64,000 nt of DNA, taken from the NCBI GenBank assembly GCA_026261815.1, contig JAMPIT010000484.1, positions 13,800,501 to 13,864,500 of the forward strand, given 5' to 3'. The stretch comes from Monarcha castaneiventris obscurior (lineage: Eukaryota; Chordata; Aves; Passeriformes; Monarchidae). The notes under the pieces were generated by a model. The model saw only the letters and a program-made list of their open reading frames with translations, had not been told where the DNA came from and did no database searches. This document shows, piece after piece, positions 26,638-37,217 of this stretch (within the stretch, counting starts at the first letter, position 1; every line of letters starts with the position of its first letter). Both the position numbers and the translations under genes were made by a program.

Positions 26638-29600
26638 CAGTCAAACTGAAATGGGAGGTTCCAGGTCAAGTAATTTCTTGTCCAGACTAGAGACAACGTC
26701 GGAACCAAAAAGGCTGTGCTACTGCTGTCCTTGAAGGTTTTGAAGATCAGACTCAAAGACCCAAGAAATCTGCACTGATTTTAGCTTTGATTCTACTTTG
26801 AACAGGAATCCAAAATAAAAGACCTTTTAAATCCTGTTCCAGAATTAATTATTCCATTATTCCAGAAATAACAAAAAACAGAGTTCCACAGTGGAAGACA
26901 GGAAGACTTTCTATAGAGGGGATGATGAGTATTGTTTTCTAGAACCAGTTTTGTGGAGTCATTAGTGCCAAACACAAAAGTCTCAATTCTTGGAGTATAA
27001 TTAGAATTTTTTAATTCAGTATCACCATATTCAGAACAACACTAAGCAAAGGAAATCTACTCAGCTTGCACATCATAGAGGAACGGTGTCAACAGGACAT
27101 ATAATCCATCACCCCCACAAAATTCAGGGAAGCCTGTCAAATCCACCTTTTGAGTGCACCAAGGAGAAATATTTTATGAGACTCTTAGAAAGTCTTCTGC
27201 CCCTTCCTAAAAACTAAGGAGAATGTTTCAAAGTAATTACTGTCAGTCAAATGTATGAGAAACTTAACTGTTCAACAGTCAACCAGATTCACACATTCAG
27301 CCCTGATATTCTGAATGAATCATTCACATACACTTCTCACTTTATGTCCCCGATCTTGTAATGTAGTTTATACCACCCTATAGTTTGGTTTGTTAATGGA
27401 CCTGAGAACAACCTTTTCCTTCTTCTTTTACTTCCTTAACCTTGGTGCTCTAAGATCTCAATCTAGTTTGAAGGATAAATAGCAATAACTATCTCTAAGT
27501 GTCTCCTGTACTATAAAATTAGTTATGCAAAACATTTGGCATCAGGCTCAAAAGAAAACATTTCTCTCTAGAAAATATGCCCATTTAAAAACAGAAAGAT
27601 AAAATGAAAGATAAATAAGGTTGTTCAGAAAGAGCGAGAGAAACAAAGACAACAACAAAATATGTCAAGTTAAGAAAAGTAAAAGCAACACACGAATAGA
27701 AGCAGGTACTTTGACAAAGAAAACACCTTCTAAGATTTTATAAATTTTTTTTATTGCCTCAGTGAAATGTATTCGTTTAACTCTTTACAGTTCTTTCAGG
27801 AATCTTGACAGAAAACATGGTTAGAAGAAATCACCTGTCAAAGCCTCTTTTCATGAAGAATCACTACAAGAACCTACATGCTTTGAAGACTCCATCCAAC
27901 CAACCAACCAGCCAGGCTCTACCTAAAGATGAGAAACTTCTGTGCAAGCAATACTTCAGGAAAATTCTTCTCAATAATAACAACAGCCAAGAATAAACTT
28001 TAACACATATCAACAATTTTTTTTAACAAAGCACTAGAACCTGTGGCAGGTACACAAGAATAAACCAGGAGTTTACATCCCATCATTTCCTTCTTTCTCG
28101 CTGGGACATCCCAGTGTTTTACAAGACCCACTGAAGTTCCATTATGTACTTCATAGTTATATTTGACATAAGAACACATTGGAACACCTTGAAAACCTCA
28201 CCCTGCTGATATCTTATCACGTGGTGGTCAGACTTGAAGCCCAGCAAGAGTTAATGTGAGCACTCTACATCTTTTTCCAACAAGTTTAGTCTATTATAGC
28301 TGATATGTTTATTTCTCTATAATGATATTTTGATTAGGTCATTTGTTTGTGTGCTTATAAGGAAGGGAAAACCAGAAAGTCTTCATCTAGCCTGGCTACC
28401 TGGCTACCCTGTAACAGCAATGACAACTGTGTTTTATAACCTGCTTCTGCTCTGAAAATTGAAGGACAGCCCAGCTATGCCTTAAGGAGATGTAGACACA
28501 AAGATTAATAGTGCATAAATACAGACATCAGAGAAGAAGTACAATTACTGTTATTGATGATAGTCCAAATTAAAGGATGTAGCTCATCTCCCTAACATAA
28601 GGCAGTTCGACAAAGTCTACCTAATGGCCAGGAACCTGTTCTGAACAGCGAACCTGCAAGAGTTCCACACTATGCCAGGGCTTTCTCTCAGGAAAATAAA
28701 AATTTTAAAAGTTAATTGATTAAAAATTAATAGTGGGAAAAAAATAATTCTTGTGTTTAAAGACCGGTTCTTGTTCACCTACCATAGATATAAACAACAA
28801 ATTCATATTGCCCTGTTTTTTGATAAGCTGAATGCAGCATCCACATGCTCCTATGTGAACGAGTGTCTTGAGCAACCACAATCCCCTCACATCTTATATT
28901 GTTGCGTTTAAAACCAGTGCACTGGTTATCATTTATTACATGGGTAACTTCACCTGGAAAGTCCTGGGAGACCTGAGGGCAGGATATTTTCAGAAATTAT
29001 CTGCCTCTGGAATTAATCACTTCTGGAAAGGCTACCAAGACCTTTATGAACTTCTTTCCAACTATGATTTCAAAATAAGTGTTTTTGCAAAGACTTGTTT
29101 TTAAATAAAAATCTTCCAATTATTTTAACATACACTCCCAGAAAGTACTTCGGCTTTGCACAAATTATCTCAGCAGATGCTAAGCAGGCTCATAAAAACA
29201 TCCTTGTAATTTTGCAAAAACATTATATGTTAAAAAAGTAAAATGGAACTTCACGAGAACAACATATTAATCATTTTATTTCATTAAAACCTGTCAGTGA
29301 AGCTTCTACAGAAACTAAAATACCATCTACCCTATCAATATATAATTTGCGTTGTAAAATGTGTTAGCACTTATTATCAGCAACAAAAAACTGTCCCTTA
29401 CAGAACAGTAATGACATTTGAAAATGTGCAGTATTGATTAGTAGTTGCTTAAGAGTGAATCACCACTACAATACAGCATCTATTCATGCTCCACATACCT
29501 TCACTGTCAAGATAATTTGCATGGAGTGCAGCTTCTTTAACCTTGAAACGTAAGCATTTTCCAATACAGGATGTGAAAACAAACAACCATAAATGCATTA

Positions 29601-30725
29601 AGCAAGGGAATTAGCATTCTCTTCCTTTCAAGTCCTGATGTTTTCCAGTTGGATTGTCTGCTCAATAATTTCCCTCTTAAAGGCATTACTGAAAGTGTAA
29701 TGCACATATCATGAACTTACTAAAGCCATCTCATATTCCTCTTACATACTAACAATAGAACTTCCTTACTTTCAGTAATACAAGTGAGAGGATCACACTC
29801 TGCTTGCAAAACCCAGAAAGACACAGAACATACCACAAAATAGAGCGTGCTGATGGAAGCAAAACATGAATCCAGCATGATTTTCTCCTTTTAGACCAAG
29901 TGAAATCTAAAACATGTTTGCTATTCAGGCTGATTTGACTACATTTTAAAAACATTACCAACACCAAAAAGATTATTACTCCTGCCATACCATTCAAACA
30001 GGAGAGGAAAACACAAATTACAGATCATTCAAAGTGCAGTTCTAACATCACTGAAGAGAAATAAACTTTTCCAATGCCTCCAGAAAAGACAGAACTTTAT
30101 TACAAAAAAGAAGGCCAAGTTATTTTTTGTTATGAAGGAAGAGAGAAGGAAGTATTCAAAGTTTTATAAGACTGATCTTTTCCTCTACAGATCAACATGC
30201 TATCTGAAAATTAGCATGGAACCCAGCAGGTTTTCCCACCAAATACATTTGTAACATATCAACGTGGTTGACTTTTTTTGTTCTTGAACAAAATTAAAGT
30301 GTCTATCCAGAAGAATTTACACCTTTATGTCTGCAGATAACATTAAATACTTCAAAACACACTGAAATGCTCTGTACCTAGTCTGGCATGGATAATACCC
30401 TTGTCATTCATGTAGCCCAAAGATCAGTAGGAATTAAAGGGGATGGAGATTCAAGCTCTGCACGTTACAAAACACCATATGCCTTAATCATCAGAATTAC
30501 ACTGGTTTAAGATTCTCAGGTGTATATTTCTTTAATTTTATAAGGTTTGATTTTAAGTCAGCACTAGGAGACACATTTTACATAAACCAGACTTCAGGAG
30601 CTCAAATTATAATGAATTAACTCTGAATACAGTTTTTAGTAAGCTCTATACCATTACCTGGCTGGTGGGGTTTTGAATTTAGGCTTTGAGGTAGGTGTCA
30701 GGTTTGGTTGATGGGAAGAAGGGGG

Positions 30726-30743
30726 TTGTTGTTGTTGTTGTTG
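30726..30743 (+). repeat. (TTG)6 microsatellite
   Basis: Six uninterrupted TTG units within a G/T-rich stretch from about 30660 to 30800 on the plus strand. This is A/C-rich on the transcribed CACNA2D3 strand. Confidence 0.95.
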
Positions 30744-33046
30744 GTTTGGATTTTTTTGCAGAGGGGCAGTGGTATTTTTTTGATGGGGTTTTTTGCATTT
30801 TTTGATTTACAGTCATATATCTACAGATTTTATTGACAATTTTTCCCTATTTTTGATAGGAAAAAATAACCAGTATTGTCTTTGCAGTTCTAGAATTGCT
30901 CAGCTGGAAAAAGTCAAAATTGATATCCAAAAAGTCAGTCCATGCCTATCCTTTAACCTGCATGTCTCAGTTCTACTTGACCCTTCCTTCAAAGCAGTAG
31001 TTGCAGTGTCTCAGGCAAAGAAACAGCCTACAAAAAACCAAAACCAACATAAGACTGAATAAAAGAAAGGCAATTAATGTCAAGATGATTGGACTAAACT
31101 TGCCTAAGAATTAAAGTCACTATTACACAATTTAAACTAAAGATAGATGTACTGTATGAATCAGATCCACCAGCTGAATGCTAATTGATCTAAATCACCC
31201 CGTTATATTAGTTTTGCACTGACATTTCCACAACTGCAAGAAATTACCGAGATACAGCACTCCCTCCTCATCAGGGAGATAGAGTGCAATTCTGCATCTT
31301 TAAAAACAGGAATGGTCTTTAAAGTCAGGAATGCTCTCCTGACTGAGAAACCTGCTCTGAGAAAATGATGATTTGAGAACTCCCAACATGATGAAGGATT
31401 TGTTGAAAGGAGCAAGCAGATGCAGACTCCAAACTGCTTCAGACCAAGGCAGGCAGTGCTTACATAACACTGAGGGCTCCAGCAGACAACTTACATAAGG
31501 AAAATCTCAGGGAGCCTTAAACAAGCTCCTCGTCAGGAAGGAACCTTTGTGGAAGTACCAAGAAATTAAGGGTATTTTCACCTGGAAACCGTTCCTACAT
31601 TTGCAATAAAACAATATTGACTACTCAGGAGCAAATGAAGAATTATCAAAGCTCAGAATATTTTTTAAAAAAGGGCAGTCTCATCAAAAGGAACCTGAGA
31701 AGGCACAGACCACGCTGCACTGTTTTAAGAAGAGCATTACTGTATAACAACAGCATTCCCCAAAGCCTGTTCAAAACCCTAATTGCAGCAGCTGAAGTGA
31801 ATATGCTCCTGGCACCTAACCCTTACTTTGCATCCCATATTTGAAGCCTGGCTTTGCCAGTGGGCTACACTCTCACATTCAGTACAGGACCCACTAAACA
31901 CAGAGATTACAAAAGAAAAAAATCTGAAATGTCAAGATTCAAATAAGGCAGATATCTTTTGACAGTCTAGGGAAAAAAAACAACACCTAAGAGAATTAAA
32001 ATCTGAGTCAATTCTTGGGCCCCAACAGTACTTGTTAAGTAGGTGAAGAGTATGAATATCCCTACAGCATCAAGAAGCCTCTCCCAGTCTATGTGCAACT
32101 GTAAAACCTCCAGAACTCAGATTAGGAATAATACTGTCCTATTTGCTTCTGGAAGTTTTCTTGTACACTTAATGGTCTCCCACCTCTTTGAAAGCAAGGA
32201 GTAGAACATTTTGTGGGTGCTAATTTTGCTTAAAACCTCATCATAATTTCTGAAATTATTTACTGATCTTTTATTTTCCAAGCAATTTAAAGCATCTTTA
32301 TTTCATCTATAGACAGAGTTAGGAAAAGTCATATAACCCAGATACTACTAGGAGGCATAACAAAATACTTGGATGAGATTATCGTAATGAAATAAAATAA
32401 TGAAGCATTCAATTAAGCTATGGGAAGCAGAGGGGTTTTAAAAAAAATATTTTCAAAAAACAACAGAACTATTCTTACACATCTTTTACAGATTCAATAG
32501 GACACCAGTACTGGTCACTCTTTTGATGTTCACAGTATAGCAAGACCTTAAAAATCACAATATTCACAGCTGTAACCTGGCAAAAAATTTCTTTACTGAG
32601 TATCTCACATGAATAATTTGCTCAATGAAATTTTAGTGTGGGTCAAATGACTCTTAATGTGCAAAACATTTGGGCAGCAGAGACTGTCAATCACGCCTAG
32701 ACTGTGAGCACATCCCTTTGAAAGCAGCACTCACTGTGTGTGCTGACAAAATGAATCAAGTAACCTTTACATTAATTTTTCATTTAGCAAGCCTATATTA
32801 AGCTAAATGGCACTCCAAAGCAGTTGACAGTTGAGGAATCTATACTGTCCAGATCCATAATCATACACACATTATATCTTCACTTGTTTAAGGATGCTTA
32901 ATTCATAATCAGGAAATGTGGGCTCCTCCGGTAATATCAGAAGTCTCACTGCTTCTAAAAGTGGAATCTTGACTTTAAAATGACATGGATTCTGATCACC
33001 CAGAGCTCACAGTAAATATCAAATATATTCTTGATTCCTGGCTAGT

Positions 33047-33064
33047 GGGGAGGGAGGGGGTGGG
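33047..33064 (+). other. G-quadruplex motif in intron 2
   Basis: Four G runs (33047-33050, 33052-33054, 33056-33060, 33062-33064) are separated by single bases, which fits a compact canonical quadruplex on the plus strand. That strand is the template for CACNA2D3. The motif lies 2.3 kb into intron 2. Confidence 0.7.
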
Positions 33065-33840
33065 AAAAAAAGGCATTTGTACTTAGAGCCCTCCTGTGCT
33101 ATCACCTCCTTAACTGTTGTGACATCCTCTGTCACTGACTTTGCATGTTGAAAATACTTGCAGATCTTGAAGTTTGGTATGTTTCTATTCACAAAAGCTT
33201 ACAGAAGAAATATACTTTATAACAATAAAAAAAAAATACATGCTAAAGTCCTGTCATCCAGGCTTATTTGCCACAATCAATACCAGGATATAGCAAGCTC
33301 AAATGGACAGATACATTTGGAATGCTAAATAAAAGAAAAAACAACGGACATCTTATAAAAACTACTGTAACCAGAAGGAAGAAAAAAAGAAAAAACCAAT
33401 AGACTACATGACAGAGGAATAAAAATGCTCTAAATACCTGTCAAACCTGTGTTTTGTCTTTTCTCTTTCATTCAATAATGAAACATCATAATATAAGCAA
33501 GAAAGAAAAACAAAATAGCTTGGAAAGACTATACACTCTCCATCTTCAAAAACAGGAGCACAGACTGGTTAGTGAAACAGAAAGGATGCTGATGAAAAGG
33601 TAAAATGAATAGCTTCCAATTACCTACAATTATAACAACCAATAGGAAGCAATCTTGCTACTTCAGAGGGAAAAAATACATTACAGAAGGGATGACAGCA
33701 GCATCTACTATGAGGAAGAGAAGGAGGATTAAGGATTCCATACTGATTCTTTGTGGATTTTAGCATGATTGCCAAACACGGTACATTCTATATTCTTCTA
33801 GCAAATGTTGGGCTCAGGACTGGGTAGGTTTCACTTCCAA

Positions 33841-33864
33841 AGCCATTTTTGCGCAGAAATGGCT
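33841..33864. repeat. Perfect 8-bp hairpin with TGCGCA repeats
   Basis: AGCCATTT (33841-33848) and AAATGGCT (33857-33864) are exact reverse complements around an eight-base loop. The palindrome TGCGCA occurs in the loop region (33850-33855) and again directly after the stem (33864-33869), giving four CpGs in a CpG-poor area. TGCGCA resembles a half NRF1 site. Function is unknown. Confidence 0.6.
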
Positions 33865-35396
33865 GCGCATGGAGCAGCTCCAAAGTGAAATAAAGAGATT
33901 TGTTTGTTATGGCCCAATAAAAAAAAATAAAGCTTTTTAATAATACTTGATTACAAGCTAATCAAAACTGAAAGCTCCATCTGCTTTATGAATTTAAGGT
34001 GTTCATATAAACAGTGACAATGTAAGACTGCACAGACTTTAAAGAAAGTGAGCTGGAAATATAGTAAATATTGAGTGTTAAGATTTTCAGAATAAAATGA
34101 AAGTTTGCCCAACATATTGAAGTGAAACCATTTACAGGCCATGAAAGGCAGTAAGAGACCGCAAATATTTTTGTTCTTAATAGTTCTGTATTTTCGCTTA
34201 GTGAAATTCATGTTTTACAGTCCTGGGTATACAAATCCGAAAAGACAAAAACTGCTAAAGAACTCATATGTCTTTAGTAATTACTAAATCCAGTTGCTTT
34301 CATTTTAAAGGATAGCACAAGCTTTTTATTTCAGCTGCTACACGTACTGTTATATAATTTCACACATATATAAGCCTTTCGAATAACTGCTACAAGCTCA
34401 AGGAATAATTTCCTTCACAATCAGACAAAAAATAAAATTAGTGTTACTCAGAACTAAAAATCACATCTACAAAAATCAGCAGAAATTTAATATATGGGTT
34501 GAATGAGTGTTTTTAATCAGTGAATGTCTCAATGTTTTTCCATTTACATATTGCATTTTGAGAATCACATGCTAAATGCCCCAAAATAACAGTCTCAATC
34601 TAAGATATTCCTCTTAGTCTTTCTTTTTTTTCTGCAACTGTTGTAAAAATAAATTGTCTCCAATACAGAAGTTTACTGTAGGTTGCATATTTAATTTAAA
34701 CAGAGTCCTTGATATATACCTAACACTCAAATCTGCTTTTTCATTACCCTCTGCCCCAATTATGTAGACTTATACCAATTTCTCAAGTTTTTGCTATACT
34801 TCACTACCTTATTACCCAGCTGTGCAGCTGAGCAAGAAGATAACCACATTCATTCCTCTTATCTGTAATGATGTAATACATCTCAGCACTGGGTTGAGAT
34901 GATTGGGGGAATAATGGGATTGTAAAAACTGCAGGGATGACAAACAACAGCGCAACCACCTTCTCCTGATACAGTGAATTGTGTACATACAGCCCAGGGT
35001 GAAAATAATAAAATATGCACTAATTCTGCTCCTTGAATGAAGTTAACATTTGTCATAAGGAACAGCTGTTTCTGCACAGAAACATCATCATCACAATGCA
35101 GCAACCAGACTAAACACCCGCAACCTGGGCTGAAGCCTAGGCTACAAGAAATAAGTGGTGGAGTTTACTTTCCAATGAAAAAAGAAAGTCATCCAAACAG
35201 AAAAATATCAGGTTAAGCAAGGACTCCACAGATAGTGCAGTGCAATGCAAAGAGTCATCAGGGACTAGTATGCAATACAAAAATAGAACTTGGACAAAAG
35301 CACATACAGCACTGCTTTCCTGTTCATTTAAAAAATTAAATCTGCCTCCATTTTCTCTGTTAATACCTTCCTTACTACAACTGAAGAAATCCTTAC

Positions 35397-35478
35397 CTTC
35401 TGTAGGAGCTGGGAACCTGAGTATTTGGCTGCAATAGATTTGATCTCTCCACCAAATGCTGAGGCCCAGAGCTTTACA
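35397..35478 (-). CDS. CACNA2D3: CACNA2D3 coding exon 2
   Basis: Second coding exon, 82 bases: one base completing the split valine codon (GT|T), then 27 codons encoding VKLWASAFGGEIKSIAAKYS followed by GSQLLQK. This is identical to the mammalian CACNA2D3 N-terminal region as I remember it and lies upstream of the VWA_N and VWA domains, whose exons are not in the window. The acceptor is excellent: a long pyrimidine tract ending TTTTTTTTTCCTCACAG, with AG at 35480-35479. The donor is AAG|GTAAGG, with the intron starting at 35396. The intron after this exon is in phase 0 and the one before it in phase 2. Other CACNA2D paralogues have different residues here, so the assignment to the delta-3 member is firm. 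Longer frames crossing this position on the same strand, such as 35697-35137, read it out of frame and are shadows. Confidence 0.95.
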
Positions 35479-36086
35479 CTGTGAGGAAAAAAAAAGAGAC
35501 AGGAAGAAATGTAATACACATGTCATAGCAAGCAACGGAGACTGTAACAGCTTCAGCTGCTTGGAAGGATCTGAGCAATTTTGCATTAGAGAGCTCACTA
35601 AGGAACCTAAGCACAGCAAAAGATCAGTGAAGCTGTACAAGTACAAGCACAAACTAGACCCTGTGCTAAGGTAAGGCCTCTTATATGAAACTACCAACCT
35701 GCACCATTAAAATTGAAGGAATTAACTTGTACAGAAACATGCTTTGGCTCAACATGACATATATCCCATTGAAAGGAAAGCAACAGATAAAATGGCAAAA
35801 GACTTCTGAATGATAAATTCCCACATCAGAAAGAGTTAACAGCATCAATTTCAGTAAACACAAGCACTGAAAACTCAGTGGCCACACACTCCACCAACAC
35901 ATGCTCCCACAATAAAATAAAAGTAGTGCCAGGTGCCTTGGAGACAGCCACTTTAAACACAGCTGACAGAGGAGCAAAGGTGCCCTGGAACAGTCAAATA
36001 TCTGCAATACAAAAACAGGAGAACTTGAGCAGCCAAGTTCTCATCCTTGAACATGGTCCTGAGAGGAATAGCATGAAAGCACTTAC
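35479..36086 (-). other. CACNA2D3: CACNA2D3 intron 1
   Basis: A 608-base phase-2 intron between the two coding exons. On the minus strand it begins GTAAGT and ends in a T-rich tract plus CACAG. It is AT-rich and CpG-poor. I see no conserved exon, repeat or RNA gene inside it. The open frames that cross it on either strand have no recognisable similarity. Confidence 0.88.
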
Positions 36087-36205
36087 ACAGACAAGGGGAT
36101 CTGCTGCTCCGATCCAACCACATCCACTAAGGCTGTGTTAAAAGCTGTCCAGAAGATAAAGAAAAATCCCCCAAAAGCCCGAAGAAGATTCAGGTTCTCT
36201 GGCAT
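36087..36205 (-). CDS. CACNA2D3: CACNA2D3 coding exon 1 (signal peptide and mature N-terminus)
   Basis: First coding exon of the calcium-channel alpha-2/delta-3 subunit, an extracellular, membrane-anchored auxiliary protein that promotes surface expression of high-voltage-activated channels. Read on the minus strand, the ATG at 36205-36203 opens 39 codons plus two bases. Residues 1-9 are MPENLNLLR. Residues 10-27 are hydrophobic (AFGGFFFIFWTAFNTALV), as in a signal peptide. The exon ends in DVVGSEQQIPLS and a split valine (GT), followed by a strong donor, GTAAGT, at 36086-36081. The ending matches mammalian CACNA2D3 (DVVRSEQQIPLSV, from memory), whereas the first 25 or so residues do not, although total length is nearly equal (40 versus 41). 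The ATG has A at -3, and an in-frame TGA lies upstream, so it is the first in-frame start if the leader is unspliced. The exact cleavage site is uncertain. The exon is too short to stand out as an open frame. Confidence 0.9.
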
Positions 36206-36220
36206 TGTGCCTCTCTGTGC

Positions 36221-36240
36221 CTGGAAAGGTTTGGGGAAAT
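36221..36240 (-). promoter_or_regulatory. Candidate splice acceptor just upstream of the CACNA2D3 start codon
   Basis: On the minus strand a pyrimidine-rich tract (ATTTCCCCAAACCTTTCCAG) ends in AG at 36222-36221, fifteen bases before the ATG. If used, the ATG-bearing exon would be 36087-36220 and would be preceded by a non-coding exon, presumably in the CpG island. I could not identify a clearly matching donor there. The mammalian gene, as I remember it, needs no such intron, so this is only a candidate. Confidence 0.25.
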
Positions 36241-36711
36241 TCAAGTGAAGCTGAGTTCAGCAGCAGTGGGGTTTTGCTTCTAAAAGCTTCTTTTCCCCTG
36301 TTCTTACCCCCTTCCACTAGAACAACACTGGAAAAGAAAAATTCACAGCTCCATCCTCATTCCTCCAAAGAATGACCCTCTCTGTGTAATGGAAGGAGTG
36401 GACCAGAAGCGAAGCTCTAATGACTTGAAAACTATTGTGTCCCTGGTAACAGCAAAGCGTTTTCCAGCACTACTGCAGCCACTTGCATGTAGTTCTTTAC
36501 AACTCCGCAGTCAGCAGTGTGCTGAAGTTACTTCAGTGACCTACTGCTGCTCCAAAGTGCCCTTAGCAGCAAGAAAGCAGACTATTGATTCCAACTGGGG
36601 AGGCTGTCTTCTTGCAATTACTGCTCACTTTGCAAATGGAAAGCTGCCTAGAGTTCTCCTTTCCCTCGCCGACAACCTCCAGCCTTCATCCCAGATCAAG
36701 CCAGCCAGTGC

Positions 36712-36716
36712 ATTGG
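36712..36716 (-). promoter_or_regulatory. CCAAT box on the minus strand, gene-proximal edge of the island
   Basis: ATTGG on the plus strand, read as CTGAACCAATGC on the gene's strand. If this were a working CCAAT box, transcription would start near 36.6 kb and the leader would be about 400 bases. This is an inference from typical spacing only. Confidence 0.2.
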
Positions 36717-36901
36717 TTCAGCGGAGCAGGAGCAGCAGCCTTTTAACGGGATAGCGCCGAGACAGAGAGGCAGGCACAGGAGGAGCTGGACCAGAGGGAG
36801 GGTACGGCAAAAGCAGACAAAGTCTGGAGGAGCTGAAAGTGGAGTTGAGCCCTTCCAGGAAGGCGAGAAGAGAGCGCTGCACATTGCCGGGGGCTGAGCT
36901 T

Positions 36902-36941
36902 GGGAGGGCTCGGCAGGGCTGTCAGGGGCGGGGGCGTGGGG
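36902..36941 (+). promoter_or_regulatory. G-quadruplex-prone run in the CpG-island promoter
   Basis: Six runs of three to five G lie on the plus strand at 36902-36904, 36906-36908, 36916-36918, 36925-36928, 36930-36934 and 36938-36941, with loops of one to seven bases. This meets the usual G3+ quadruplex pattern several times over and also contains an Sp1-type GC box. The G-rich strand is the template strand of CACNA2D3. Formation in cells is inferred only. Confidence 0.5.
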
Positions 36942-37210
36942 CCGTGCACACCCACCGGAGACCGATTCAGGCAGGGCACCGCTGCATGACAAGCATCTGT
37001 CTGTCACACAGCCCGGAGAGGCGAAGGCTGCTCGGAGCTCGGCGCTGTGCGGGGCCGGGAGCATCCCGGCAGCGGCGCCGCACCGGGGCGGGCGCGGGCG
37101 GGCGGAGGGAGGAGAGCGGCGGTCCCTGCCCAGGGAGCATCGCCCGGGAGCGGCAGCGGCGGCTTCCCCGAGCGAGCCCCGGCTTTAGGTCAGGCTCGCA
37201 CACATTTAAT

Positions 37211-37217
37211 TGAGTCA
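37211..37217. promoter_or_regulatory. AP-1/TRE consensus site at the island edge
   Basis: Exact TGAGTCA, at the upstream edge of the dense CpG block relative to CACNA2D3. A second exact copy lies at 37652-37658. The motif is short and occurs by chance, so its position near the promoter is the only support. Confidence 0.3.

Larger units (their letters stand above)
1..35396 (-). other. CACNA2D3: CACNA2D3 intron 2 (5' part, continues beyond the window)
   Basis: At least 35.4 kb of intron follows exon 2 in the direction of transcription. I looked on the minus strand for the next peptide of the gene (human KYKEYEKDVAIEEIDG region, from memory) and did not find it, so exon 3 appears to lie beyond base 1. 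The sequence is AT-rich with very few CpGs. It contains one clear CR1 fragment (20437-20720), two short tandem duplications (23669-23708 and 26578-26637), microsatellites, a hairpin-forming octamer site (1458-1483), a G-quadruplex motif (33047-33064) and a few enhancer-like segments, each listed separately. The remaining stretches hold only short frames without recognisable homology. Calling it all intron is an inference from exon order. Confidence 0.8.
36206..36723 (-). other. CACNA2D3: Presumed 5' leader of CACNA2D3, between start codon and CpG island
   Basis: About 520 bases separate the CACNA2D3 start codon from the edge of the CpG island. If transcription starts in the island without splicing, this is 5' UTR. 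It is only moderately GC-rich. Read on the minus strand it contains two acceptor-like sites, a pyrimidine tract ending CAG 15 bases before the ATG (36221) and another ending TTTTCCAG near 36330, and a donor-like GGGGTAAGA between them. These leave open a non-coding first exon with an intron here. No coding frame in it is convincing. Confidence 0.5.

Noticed and set aside
35137..35697. 186-codon minus-strand frame, the longest in the window
   Set aside because: It crosses CACNA2D3 exon 2 and intron 1 in the wrong reading frame, so it is a shadow of the true exon.
36389..36754. 121-codon plus-strand frame opposite the leader
   Set aside because: No domain or splice context, and it overlaps the presumed leader of CACNA2D3 on the other strand.
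36839..37213. Plus-strand arginine/glycine-rich frame in the CpG island
   Set aside because: It begins with GTG, and its composition follows directly from GC-rich island sequence. There is no evidence of a divergent coding gene.
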